Part shown: piece by piece, positions 9,170-16,039 of the stretch
How positions within the stretch are numbered: the stretch's first letter is position 1
Layout of the letters: every line of letters starts with the position of its first letter
Source: Bradyrhizobium agreste
GTDB lineage: Bacteria; Pseudomonadota; Alphaproteobacteria; Rhizobiales; Xanthobacteraceae
Assembly: GCF_016031625.1 (NCBI RefSeq)
Contig: NZ_JACCHP010000003.1
Location: forward strand, 62,001 to 126,000
Direction of reading: 5' to 3'
DNA: 64,000 nt
Made by a program: the position numbers and the translations under genes
The notes under the pieces: generated by a model
The model's input: the letters and a program-made list of their open reading frames with translations, nothing else
Databases searched by the model: none
Told to the model about the DNA's origin: nothing

Positions 9170-10078
9170 CTAGGCGGCGCTCACCGCGGAATGCCCGGGC
9201 AGTCCGACGATCTTGCGGGCTTCAGCGACGGTCGCGATCGCGCCTCCGAGGTCCTCGACGATACGGCGCGCCTTCGTGACCATCTCGGCGTTGGACCTCG
9301 CCAGCCGTCCGCGGCTGAGATAGACGGAATCCTCCAGGCCGACGCGCACGTGACCGCCGGCGAGATAGGACTGCGCGACCGTGGTGAATGCGGCCTTGCC
9401 TATTCCGATCGCGGTGAATTCCGCGTCCTGCGGCAGCAGATTGCGGGCGTAAAGCACGGTCTCCGGCGCCGGCTGAAAGCCGTAGCGCACGCCCATCACG
9501 AAGGAGCAGAGGACTGGTCCTTTCAGGGTACTGTCGGCGAGCAGGTCGTGCATCAGCGCGATGTCGCCGGAGTCGAACAGCTCGATCTCCGGCTTGACGC
9601 CGGCCTCCGCAATCACCTTCGCCATCCGCCTGACGTTGCCGGGCGTGTTGATGACGACCTCGCGGCCGGAATTCATGGTGTTGAGGTCGAGGGTGCAGAT
9701 GTCCGGCCGCAGCACCGCGATGTGCTCGACCCGCTTCTCAGGCGGCATCAGCGTCGTGCCTTCGGCCGCGACCTTGGGATCGTCCTGGGACGGCACGAAT
9801 CGACCGCCCGGTCCGGTCGTGATGTTGAGGATGAGTTCGGGATTGCGGGCGCGGATGCGCTCGACGACGTCGGCATAGTGGTCGAGCAGCATCGAGGGAC
9901 GCCCGGTCTGCGGATCCCGGACGTGGATGTGGACGATCGCGGCGCCCGCGTCCGCCGCGCCGAGACAGGCGTCGGCGATCTGTTCGGGCGTGATCGGCAG
10001 ATGGGGCGTCTGCTCCGGCGTCGTCAGATTGCCAGTGACTGCGCAGGTGATGATGACCTTGTCGCGTGGAGATCGCAT
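9170..10078 (-). CDS. Beta-keto acid cleavage enzyme (BKACE, DUF849)
   Basis: A 302-residue TIM-barrel enzyme that condenses a beta-keto acid with acetyl-CoA and splits it into acetoacetate and a new acyl-CoA. The family start KVIITCAVTGN is at residues 7-17. The metal ligands His50 and His52 with Arg54-Asp55 (HIHVRD) are present. The downstream SGDIAL loop and the VGLEDSVYL motif are family hallmarks. Members act on 3-keto-5-aminohexanoate, dehydrocarnitine, 3-oxoadipate and others. In this operon 3-oxoadipate from a ring-cleavage product is the natural guess. It would give succinyl-CoA and acetoacetate without a CoA-transferase/thiolase pair, which is inference. It is 11 bases downstream of the SDR gene. 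Confidence 0.9.
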   Translation of the reverse strand: MRSPRDKVIITCAVTGNLTTPEQTPHLPITPEQIADACLGAADAGAAIVHIHVRDPQTGRPSMLLDHYADVVERIRARNPELILNITTGPGGRFVPSQDDPKVAAEGTTLMPPEKRVEHIAVLRPDICTLDLNTMNSGREVVINTPGNVRRMAKVIAEAGVKPEIELFDSGDIALMHDLLADSTLKGPVLCSFVMGVRYGFQPAPETVLYARNLLPQDAEFTAIGIGKAAFTTVAQSYLAGGHVRVGLEDSVYLSRGRLARSNAEMVTKARRIVEDLGGAIATVAEARKIVGLPGHSAVSAA

Positions 10079-10089
10079 TGAATTTTCCT

Positions 10090-10845
10090 TCAGAGCGAGC
10101 GGCCGCCGTCGACCACGAAGGTCGTTCCGGTGGCAAAGCCGAGCTGCGTGGCACAGGCGAGGATCGCGGAGGCGATGTCCTCCGCGGTCGCGATCCGCTT
10201 CAGTGGTGTCGTCGCGGCGGTTTTGGCGTTGAAGTCGGCCCCGCGGCCCGGAACAAAGCTGGTATCGACGACGCCCGGCGCGACCGCGAGCACGCGCACT
10301 TCGGGGGCGAGCACCCGGGCCAGCGACTTCGTCATGACGTCGATGCCGGCCTTGGCAGCGCAGTAGGCGATCGACGAGCCGATTCCATTGGTCCCAGCGA
10401 TCGACGAGATCGAGACGATCAGGCCGTCGCCGGAAGCTTTCAGGAGCGGAGCAAAGGTCCGGATGGTCGCGAACTGTCCACGCCAGTTGACTGCGAACAT
10501 CCTGTCGATGAGGTCGTCGTCCAGGGCCTCGAGATCGGCATGGGGGACGGGCTTGGTGAAGCCGGCGGCATTGACGAGGACATCGAGGCGCCCGAAGCGG
10601 CGCTCGATCTCGCCACGCAGCGCCTGCAACGTAGCGGTCCGCGACACGTCGGCGACCAGCGCCGCGTGGCCTTCTCCGGGCAGGGATTGCATCACCTTCG
10701 CGGCCGCTCCGGCTTCCTCCGGTACGTCGCGGTGACTGATCGCGACGCGGGCGCCGAGTTCGGCAAATTTGCTGGCCGCGACGGCGCCGATGCTGCCGGC
10801 CCCGCCGACGACGAGGACGACCTTGCCGTCCTGGGACTTGATCAT
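10090..10845 (-). CDS. Short-chain dehydrogenase/reductase (SDR)
   Basis: A 251-residue classical SDR. The cofactor motif GGAGSIG is at residues 14-20 and NAAG at 92-95. The catalytic Ser148, Tyr161 and Lys165 (YCAAK) are present, with a C-terminal VDGG typical of FabG-like enzymes. The frame opens further upstream into the dioxygenase gene. The ATG at 10845 leaves a seven-base gap after the dioxygenase stop and starts at normal SDR length. The substrate is unknown. Conversion of a dihydrodiol or hydroxy acid to a catecholic substrate, or reduction of a keto intermediate, would fit the operon. Confidence 0.88.
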   Translation of the reverse strand: MIKSQDGKVVLVVGGAGSIGAVAASKFAELGARVAISHRDVPEEAGAAAKVMQSLPGEGHAALVADVSRTATLQALRGEIERRFGRLDVLVNAAGFTKPVPHADLEALDDDLIDRMFAVNWRGQFATIRTFAPLLKASGDGLIVSISSIAGTNGIGSSIAYCAAKAGIDVMTKSLARVLAPEVRVLAVAPGVVDTSFVPGRGADFNAKTAATTPLKRIATAEDIASAILACATQLGFATGTTFVVDGGRSL

Positions 10846-10852
10846 GGTTCGC

Positions 10853-11749
10853 TCACTTGATCGGTGGTTTGGGAAGGATTGCTTCACCGGCTTGCATGAC
10901 GAACCGGTAGTTCAGCGTGTACCAAGGTGCGCGCACGCCCGGCGCGGGCGGCTCGCCTTCCTCATGCCGACGATAGGCGCCGACGAGCGCACGCGTGACG
11001 CCGAACACGACGTCGCTTTCGAGATGGTCGTCATCGTCGACGAAGACCTGCGTGATGAGGGTCTTGTAGCCGGGTTTGAAGCCGAGAAAGTGGATGTGCG
11101 CCGGCCGGTAGGGATGCCTGTTCTGGGCCCGCAGCAGTTCGCCGACAGGACCGTCCGTCGGCACGGGATAGCCGGCTGGTTTGACCGATCTGAAGGAGAA
11201 GCGGCCCGCGGCATCGGTGGTGAACTTGCCCCGCAGGTTCATGTCCGCCTGCGTCGCGTCCTGGTTTTCGTAGAGGCCCACGGGCGACGACTGCCAGACG
11301 TCGACATCGACACCGGGGAGGGGCTTGCCCGCGACGTCGACGATCTCGCATTCGGCGAAGAGCTCTGGACCGGGCGTCGGGGACCGGACGATCGACCCGC
11401 CGTTCTCGGTCCGCGGGGAGTTGGCCCGCCAGAACGGACCGAGCAGCGCCGCGGCGGTTTCGGTCGCGCCGGCGCTTCCGTTGTTCAGCAGGCAGACCAG
11501 CGTCGAGAAGCCGATGGCGTCCGCGAACAGGATCCCCTCGTTGTGGCTGTCATGGGTCGCCTGTCCGATCCGGTTGAGGAAGTCGATGCCGAGATCGTAC
11601 TCCGCCTCGGTGAGCTTCACCTCGCGGGCGAACGCGTGCATGTGCCGGACGAAGGCCTCCATCACCGTCCGGAACCGCTCGTTTCCGGCGCCCTCCATCG
11701 CGCGCAGCACGATCGGGGTCACGTCCTCAAGCCGCTGGATAATGCCCAT
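10853..11749 (-). CDS. Second intradiol ring-cleavage dioxygenase (hydroxyquinol/catechol type)
   Basis: A 298-residue paralogue of the dioxygenase at 638-1522, with the same two-domain plan. The iron ligands are Tyr160 (GLYENQ), Tyr194 (GYPVP), His218 and His220 (RPAHIHF). The frame opens eight codons further upstream, but the ATG at 11749 is preceded by GGAGCGAAAG at good spacing, and the longer start would lie against the first operator. It is the first gene of the six-gene LacI-controlled operon. Divergence in the Tyr160 region (SSPVGLYENQ against SDNDGYYDVQ) suggests a different substrate from the first enzyme. Hydroxyquinol, catechol or a substituted catechol are all possible. Confidence 0.87.
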   Translation of the reverse strand: MGIIQRLEDVTPIVLRAMEGAGNERFRTVMEAFVRHMHAFAREVKLTEAEYDLGIDFLNRIGQATHDSHNEGILFADAIGFSTLVCLLNNGSAGATETAAALLGPFWRANSPRTENGGSIVRSPTPGPELFAECEIVDVAGKPLPGVDVDVWQSSPVGLYENQDATQADMNLRGKFTTDAAGRFSFRSVKPAGYPVPTDGPVGELLRAQNRHPYRPAHIHFLGFKPGYKTLITQVFVDDDDHLESDVVFGVTRALVGAYRRHEEGEPPAPGVRAPWYTLNYRFVMQAGEAILPKPPIK

Positions 11750-11768
11750 CTTTCGCTCCGCCACGTAT

Positions 11769-11782
11769 TGCACTCGATTGCA
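11769..11782. promoter_or_regulatory. LacI-type operator, copy 1 (imperfect palindrome)
   Basis: The sequence is TGCACTCGATTGCA. It differs by one base from the perfect copy 21 bases away and has the TGCAA-N-CG-N-TTGCA form and central CpG bound by LacI/GalR proteins. It lies just upstream of the dioxygenase ribosome site. The centre-to-centre distance of 21 bases puts the two copies on the same face of the helix. Confidence 0.65.
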
Positions 11783-11784
11783 GC

Positions 11785-11812
11785 GTTACTGCAATCGATT
11801 GCAAATTGTCAA
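11785..11812 (-). promoter_or_regulatory. Candidate promoter of the dioxygenase-dctA operon
   Basis: On the minus strand a perfect -35 hexamer TTGACA occupies 11812-11807. A weak -10 (AGTAAC) lies 16 bases on, at 11790-11785. The second LacI operator fills the spacer. The -10 is poor, so the assignment rests mainly on the -35 and the operator position. Confidence 0.45.
11790..11803. promoter_or_regulatory. LacI-type operator, copy 2 (perfect palindrome)
   Basis: TGCAATCGATTGCA is a perfect 14-base palindrome matching the LacI/GalR operator consensus. It falls wholly inside the spacer that follows the TTGACA at 11812-11807 (minus strand), so a bound repressor would block the dioxygenase promoter. 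It also lies 60 bases before the lacI-family start, so autoregulation is likely. Confidence 0.75.
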
Positions 11813-11862
11813 GCGGCCCTGTATTCTGCCGCTACCGGTCAGATAAACGACGGAAACTGCTG

Positions 11863-12885
11863 GTGAATCGACCTATCGCCACGATGAAACAGATCGCCGA
11901 CGCCGCCGGGGTGCATAGATCGACGGTGTCGCGCGCGCTCGATCCCAAGAAGCGGCACTTGGTGGCCGACGATGTCGTCGAACGGATCGTGTCCCAAGCG
12001 GAGATCCTCGGCTATAGGCCCAATCGCATCGCCGCGAACCTGCGCCTGGGCCGGTCCGATCTCGTCGGCGTCCTGCTGCCCGACATCGCCAATCCGGTGT
12101 TCGCCCCGATTTTGGGAGGCATTACCGAGACGCTCTCCGCGGCTGGCTATGCACCGATCGTGGCGGAGGCCGGCAACGCGGCCTCGGAGCAGATATCGCT
12201 CGTCGAAACGGTGCTCAGTCAGCGCGTCGACGGCCTCATCCTGGCGACAGTCTCTCAAGACGACGAACTCGTCGGATTCTGCATCCGCCGAGGCGTTCCG
12301 GTGATTCTGGTCAACCGGTCGGAGGCGCGGGATCGGGTCTCCTCGGTGGTTTCGGACGACGCCTTGGGAATGCGTCTCGCCGTCGATCATCTCGCCGGAT
12401 TGGGACATCGCCGCATCGCGCATATCGCCGGCCCGCTGTCGACGTCGACGGGCACGCTGCGCCGGGAGGGCTTCGAATCCGCCATGTCGCGCCACGCATT
12501 GCCGGGTATCGTGCGCGAGGCGGCGGCCTATAGCCGCTCGGCGGGCGCGGAGGCAACGGCGCACCTGCTCGCGACCAGCGGCGACATCACCGGGATCGCG
12601 GCCGCAAACGATCTGCTCGCTCTCGGAGTCCTGGACGCCCTGAGGGAGCGCGGGCTGCGGTGTCCGGACGACATGTCGGTGATCGGACACAACGATATGC
12701 CCCTGATGGATGTCGTCTCGCCGCCGCTGACCACGGTCCGGATCGAGCACAGGGAAATGGGGCGGATCGCCGCCAGGATGCTTGTCGATGCGATCAAGAA
12801 CGGGAGCACCGACATACAGCACGTCGTGCTTCGGCCGGAGCTGGTCGTGAGGAGTTCGGCGGATCCGCCCCGCTCGACCTCCTGA
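11863..12885 (+). CDS. LacI-family transcriptional repressor
   Basis: A 340-residue regulator. The N-terminal helix-turn-helix (MKQIADAAGVHRSTVSRAL) covers residues 8-26 and the hinge helix is around RIAANLR. The periplasmic-binding-like effector domain spans about 62-325, with the DNP-like segment LPDIANPVF. The GTG at 11863 is preferred because it leaves the normal few residues before the helix-turn-helix. The ATG at 11884 is the alternative, and the longer frame from 11806 would abut the operator. It is transcribed away from the dioxygenase operon, with both operator palindromes between them. It therefore very probably represses that operon and itself until a pathway metabolite binds. Confidence 0.92.
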   Translation: MNRPIATMKQIADAAGVHRSTVSRALDPKKRHLVADDVVERIVSQAEILGYRPNRIAANLRLGRSDLVGVLLPDIANPVFAPILGGITETLSAAGYAPIVAEAGNAASEQISLVETVLSQRVDGLILATVSQDDELVGFCIRRGVPVILVNRSEARDRVSSVVSDDALGMRLAVDHLAGLGHRRIAHIAGPLSTSTGTLRREGFESAMSRHALPGIVREAAAYSRSAGAEATAHLLATSGDITGIAAANDLLALGVLDALRERGLRCPDDMSVIGHNDMPLMDVVSPPLTTVRIEHREMGRIAARMLVDAIKNGSTDIQHVVLRPELVVRSSADPPRSTS

Positions 12886-12904
12886 TCGCGAGCCACCGAG
12901 GAGG

Positions 12905-12924
12905 GCTTCGACTTCAGTCGAAGC
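12905..12924 (+). terminator. Hairpin after the lacI-family gene
   Basis: An 8-base-pair perfect stem (GCTTCGAC / GTCGAAGC) with a TTCA loop begins 20 bases after the repressor stop. There is no T-tract, so it is either a weak or Rho-assisted terminator or an RNA-stabilising element. Confidence 0.4.
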
Positions 12925-13510
12925 GCCCAGCGCACCGCCACTCGCTCAGCAGGGCGCGCTTTGCAGCCAGCCCGTACAATCACCGACAACGATGTCCAAG
13001 CAAGGCGAGGCAGCGCGATCTAGCGTGCCGTCGACAATCCTGCCCTAAAGATGGCAATTGAACGGAGCTAGAGAATGCACGAGTCGCTCCCCGCAATCCG
13101 CAAGACGGCGGCACATCGGCCGCCGACGCATCTCGGCTCCGAGAAGTCGATCGAATGTAAGCTATTCAAAAGACTTCCGGATTTCGGACGGATTCATCCT
13201 GCGGGCTGGCCGCATTGAACGGCCTGCTCGGACGTTCGGGCGCCGACTGGTCGGGAACTCGGCGCTACGCACGGGGCGAGGGCCGTATTCAGAGCGGCGG
13301 CTCGCAACAGGCAGCCAAACTAGTATAGAGGGGCGCTGCGGCTTCCGATGATCGTGTCATCGCCGCTGGTGGCGGTCCGGAGTTCACCTGCCGCTCGTCG
13401 GCGGAAACGCGGTCCTCAGTGGTGCTGGCATATCGAAGCCTGTTTATCATCTGTGGCTTTGCAGCCCTCGTTTTCACCGACGATACAGCCGTTGCTTCTG
13501 CCGATTCGAA
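12925..13510. other. Intergenic stretch without a convincing gene
   Basis: This is about 590 bases between two convergent genes. Short open frames exist, but none has a ribosome site, typical codon use or a recognisable protein sequence. I see no repeat, RNA gene or insertion-sequence end. Confidence 0.5.
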
Positions 13511-15157
13511 TCAGTCGGGCGCGAAGCGGGCCGCTATGAAGTGGGTTACCTTGGGCTCTCCCGCAGCGCCAAACTCGCGGACGGCAGCTTGGACGATTCT
13601 GTCTGCGTTCGTTACGCGTTGATGTTGTCGCAGATGCTCCAGCCACGAGGCGACCATAAACGTCTCCAGGAAGCGTCCGCTGTCGGCAGCATCTTCGAAG
13701 ACGTCCCAGGAATAGGCGCCATCACGCCGTCGTTGCGGCTCCAGTTGCTTGATTGCATTGAGAAAGGCGTCTCGTCGCTCCGAAGCGATGCGGTACTCCA
13801 CCGTGACCAGTACCGGCCCGCGGTCGGCATCCGCGTCGATCGCCAGCACGGGTGCCGGCCAATGCATGGAGGGGGCGAGGTCCACTTCTTGGCCGCCCCG
13901 CAGCTTCCAACGCCAGGTCAGCGCGATGCCGGTTACCGCTCCGGCGGCCGCGATGAAGTGCGTCAGGGGCAGGCCGAACGCGGAGGCAAGCTGGCCCCAG
14001 ACTGCGCTGCCGGCGGTCATCGCACCGAAGAACACGGTCACGAACATGGCCAGCCCGCGGCCGCGCACCCAGTCGGGCAGGGACATCTGAACCGAGACGT
14101 TCAGGCTCGCGAGAACGGCGATCCATGAGATGCCGGCGAGCAGGCAGGCGGCGAAGCCGAGTGCGGGATAACGTGCGACACCCAGCAGGACTAGGCAAGC
14201 GGCCGTGCCGAACGTGCCGGCCGCGACGAGCCGGTCTGGCCCCAGAACCGCCTTCAGCCATGGCAGCGCAAAGGCGCCGCCGACGGCACCGATGCCGATT
14301 GCGCCAAGTAACATGCCGTACAGTTCGGGACCGCCCGCGATCTGATTGCGAGCAACGAGCGGGAGTAGAGCCCAATATGCGCTGGCGAAGAAGAAGAACG
14401 CCACCGCTCGGATGAGAGTCGCGCGCAAATCGGGGTTATATCGCGCATGCCGAAAACCGATCACGAGGGCGCCGGTCAGGCGCTCGGGCGGAAGTCTGTT
14501 TCCTTGCGGTGTCGGCGGGCGCCACCAGAGCAGGGCGCCGATCACGGCGAAGTTGCTCAATGCGTTGATCCAGAACGGCGCCGCGATGCCTAGTACGCCG
14601 ATCACGACTCCACCGAGCGCCGGTCCGATTGCCCTGCTGATATTGACGCCGACGCCGTTGCTCGCCACCGCCGCAGCCAGGTCTTGCTTCGGGACAAGCT
14701 GAGGCACGATCGATTGCCATGCGGGAGCGGTGAAAGCCGCGCCCGTACCGAGGAGGAATGTAAACAACAGCAGGATCGACGGATTGATCAGGTCGAGCCA
14801 GACCAGAACCGCGCTCACCGCTGCGACGACGGTGAGTAGGATTTCCGATCCGATCAGAAAGCGACGCCTGTCGACGATATCCGCCAGAGCGCCGGCGGGC
14901 AGCGCGAAAAGGAACATGGGAAGGCTACTCGCGACCTGGACCAGAGAGACCGTGAGTGGATTCGGATTGAGGCTCGTCATCAACCATCCGGATGCCGCGT
15001 TGTACATCCAGGTGCCGACATTGGCTACGACGGTCGCGGTCCAAACAACCGCAAACGCCTTGTGTCGGAACGCGATCCAGGGCGACGCACTCTGCGTCGC
15101 GGCCCGCGTTTGATTTTCGTCGATCATTGTCATGTGCTTTGCTGTGGCAAATCGCAT
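13511..15157 (-). CDS. MFS transporter (EntS/DUF894-like) with a C-terminal monooxygenase-like domain
   Basis: A 548-residue protein. Residues about 30-420 form twelve membrane helices of the MFS_3/EntS branch, with an ADIVDRRRFLIG loop between helices 2 and 3. These are predicted exporters in the inner membrane. Residues about 440-548 are soluble and read like an antibiotic-biosynthesis-monooxygenase/Dabb-type ferredoxin-like domain (VLVTVEYRI start, long central helix, MVASWLEHLRQHQRVT end). This fusion recurs in the family; the tail may bind the exported compound. Start codons at TTG 15175, ATG 15157 and ATG 15133 are possible, and none has a strong ribosome site. It is 71 bases downstream of the isochorismatase-like gene on the same strand. 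Confidence 0.85.
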   Translation of the reverse strand: MRFATAKHMTMIDENQTRAATQSASPWIAFRHKAFAVVWTATVVANVGTWMYNAASGWLMTSLNPNPLTVSLVQVASSLPMFLFALPAGALADIVDRRRFLIGSEILLTVVAAVSAVLVWLDLINPSILLLFTFLLGTGAAFTAPAWQSIVPQLVPKQDLAAAVASNGVGVNISRAIGPALGGVVIGVLGIAAPFWINALSNFAVIGALLWWRPPTPQGNRLPPERLTGALVIGFRHARYNPDLRATLIRAVAFFFFASAYWALLPLVARNQIAGGPELYGMLLGAIGIGAVGGAFALPWLKAVLGPDRLVAAGTFGTAACLVLLGVARYPALGFAACLLAGISWIAVLASLNVSVQMSLPDWVRGRGLAMFVTVFFGAMTAGSAVWGQLASAFGLPLTHFIAAAGAVTGIALTWRWKLRGGQEVDLAPSMHWPAPVLAIDADADRGPVLVTVEYRIASERRDAFLNAIKQLEPQRRRDGAYSWDVFEDAADSGRFLETFMVASWLEHLRQHQRVTNADRIVQAAVREFGAAGEPKVTHFIAARFAPD

Positions 15158-15228
15158 CCTTTCGCTCTGGCGCAACGAAGGATCGAAACGACGGCGCTAA
15201 GGATCGGCTAGAAGCGAGGCTACACCGC

Positions 15229-15861
15229 CTATGGCGCAGGGTGGATCATGTCGCGCGCATATGCGAGGCCGATTCCGTATCCGCCACCGTGGGTTTCCAC
15301 GATGGATCGAGCTCCATCGTAGGTTTCCCGACGGGTCCAGTCCCGCTGAAACTCCAGAAGAACCTGGATCCATGATGTCATATGTGCGCCTGCGTCGCTC
15401 ATCCGTCGCAAGGCGAGATCATGGCTCACAGGAGTGAGACCGCCGCACGCGTCGCCCACCACAAAAACGTCAAAGCCGTCGTGAAGCGCTGAAAGAACCG
15501 GAAATGAAACGCAGGCTTCTGTCAGAAGGCCGGAAACGATGAGCCTTCGCTTGCCCGTTTGAACCACCGCTGTTCGAGCTGCGTCATCTTCCCACAAGTT
15601 CATATTCCGGCGCTCGATGGGGTGGATATCCGGAAGAACCTCCCGAATTGCCGCCATTAACGGACCGCTGTAGACCTTGGAGGCAGACGTTGATGCGACA
15701 ATCGGTAGGCCAAACACCTTCGCGGTACGTGCCAGCGCAATCGTGTTGTTGAGAAGCACCTGACGGTCAATCGATCCGACCCCGAATGCGAGGCCAGCCT
15801 GTTGATCGATCAGCACTAGAGCACAATCGCTGGGTTGCAGCAGAGTCTTACTGTCGTTCAT
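15229..15861 (-). CDS. Isochorismatase-family hydrolase, YcaC-like (copy 1)
   Basis: A 210-residue cytoplasmic cysteine hydrolase. The catalytic Asp19 (LVLIDQQ) and nucleophile Cys117 (GLLTEACVSF) are visible, with the family cis-peptide region before the cysteine. The SGPL, PIERRNMNLWED and WTRRETYDGA segments are YcaC-specific rather than nicotinamidase-like. The substrate is undefined for most YcaC proteins. It is related to the gene at 21732-22376, and the two flank the large regulator and the AraC gene. It is probably transcribed with the MFS gene downstream. Confidence 0.88.
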   Translation of the reverse strand: MNDSKTLLQPSDCALVLIDQQAGLAFGVGSIDRQVLLNNTIALARTAKVFGLPIVASTSASKVYSGPLMAAIREVLPDIHPIERRNMNLWEDDAARTAVVQTGKRRLIVSGLLTEACVSFPVLSALHDGFDVFVVGDACGGLTPVSHDLALRRMSDAGAHMTSWIQVLLEFQRDWTRRETYDGARSIVETHGGGYGIGLAYARDMIHPAP

Positions 15862-16039
15862 GACGGGAACCTCTCTCCGAAGTGCGCTGTTGAGTTCTCG
15901 GGGATTCCAAGTTCGTTCAAACAGACGGCAGGCGGGCAGCCTATATGAACCGCTCCCCCGGCTCTTGAACGATTGGACTGCGCGGTACAGGCAGGAAGCT
16001 CTTCGTTTGTGTCGGCCAGCAGTTGGGGCCGGCGACGGT

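Noticed and set aside
13058..13351. 97-codon plus-strand frame in the gap after the LacI gene
   Set aside because: No ribosome site, arginine/serine-rich shadow-like sequence and no resemblance to a known protein.
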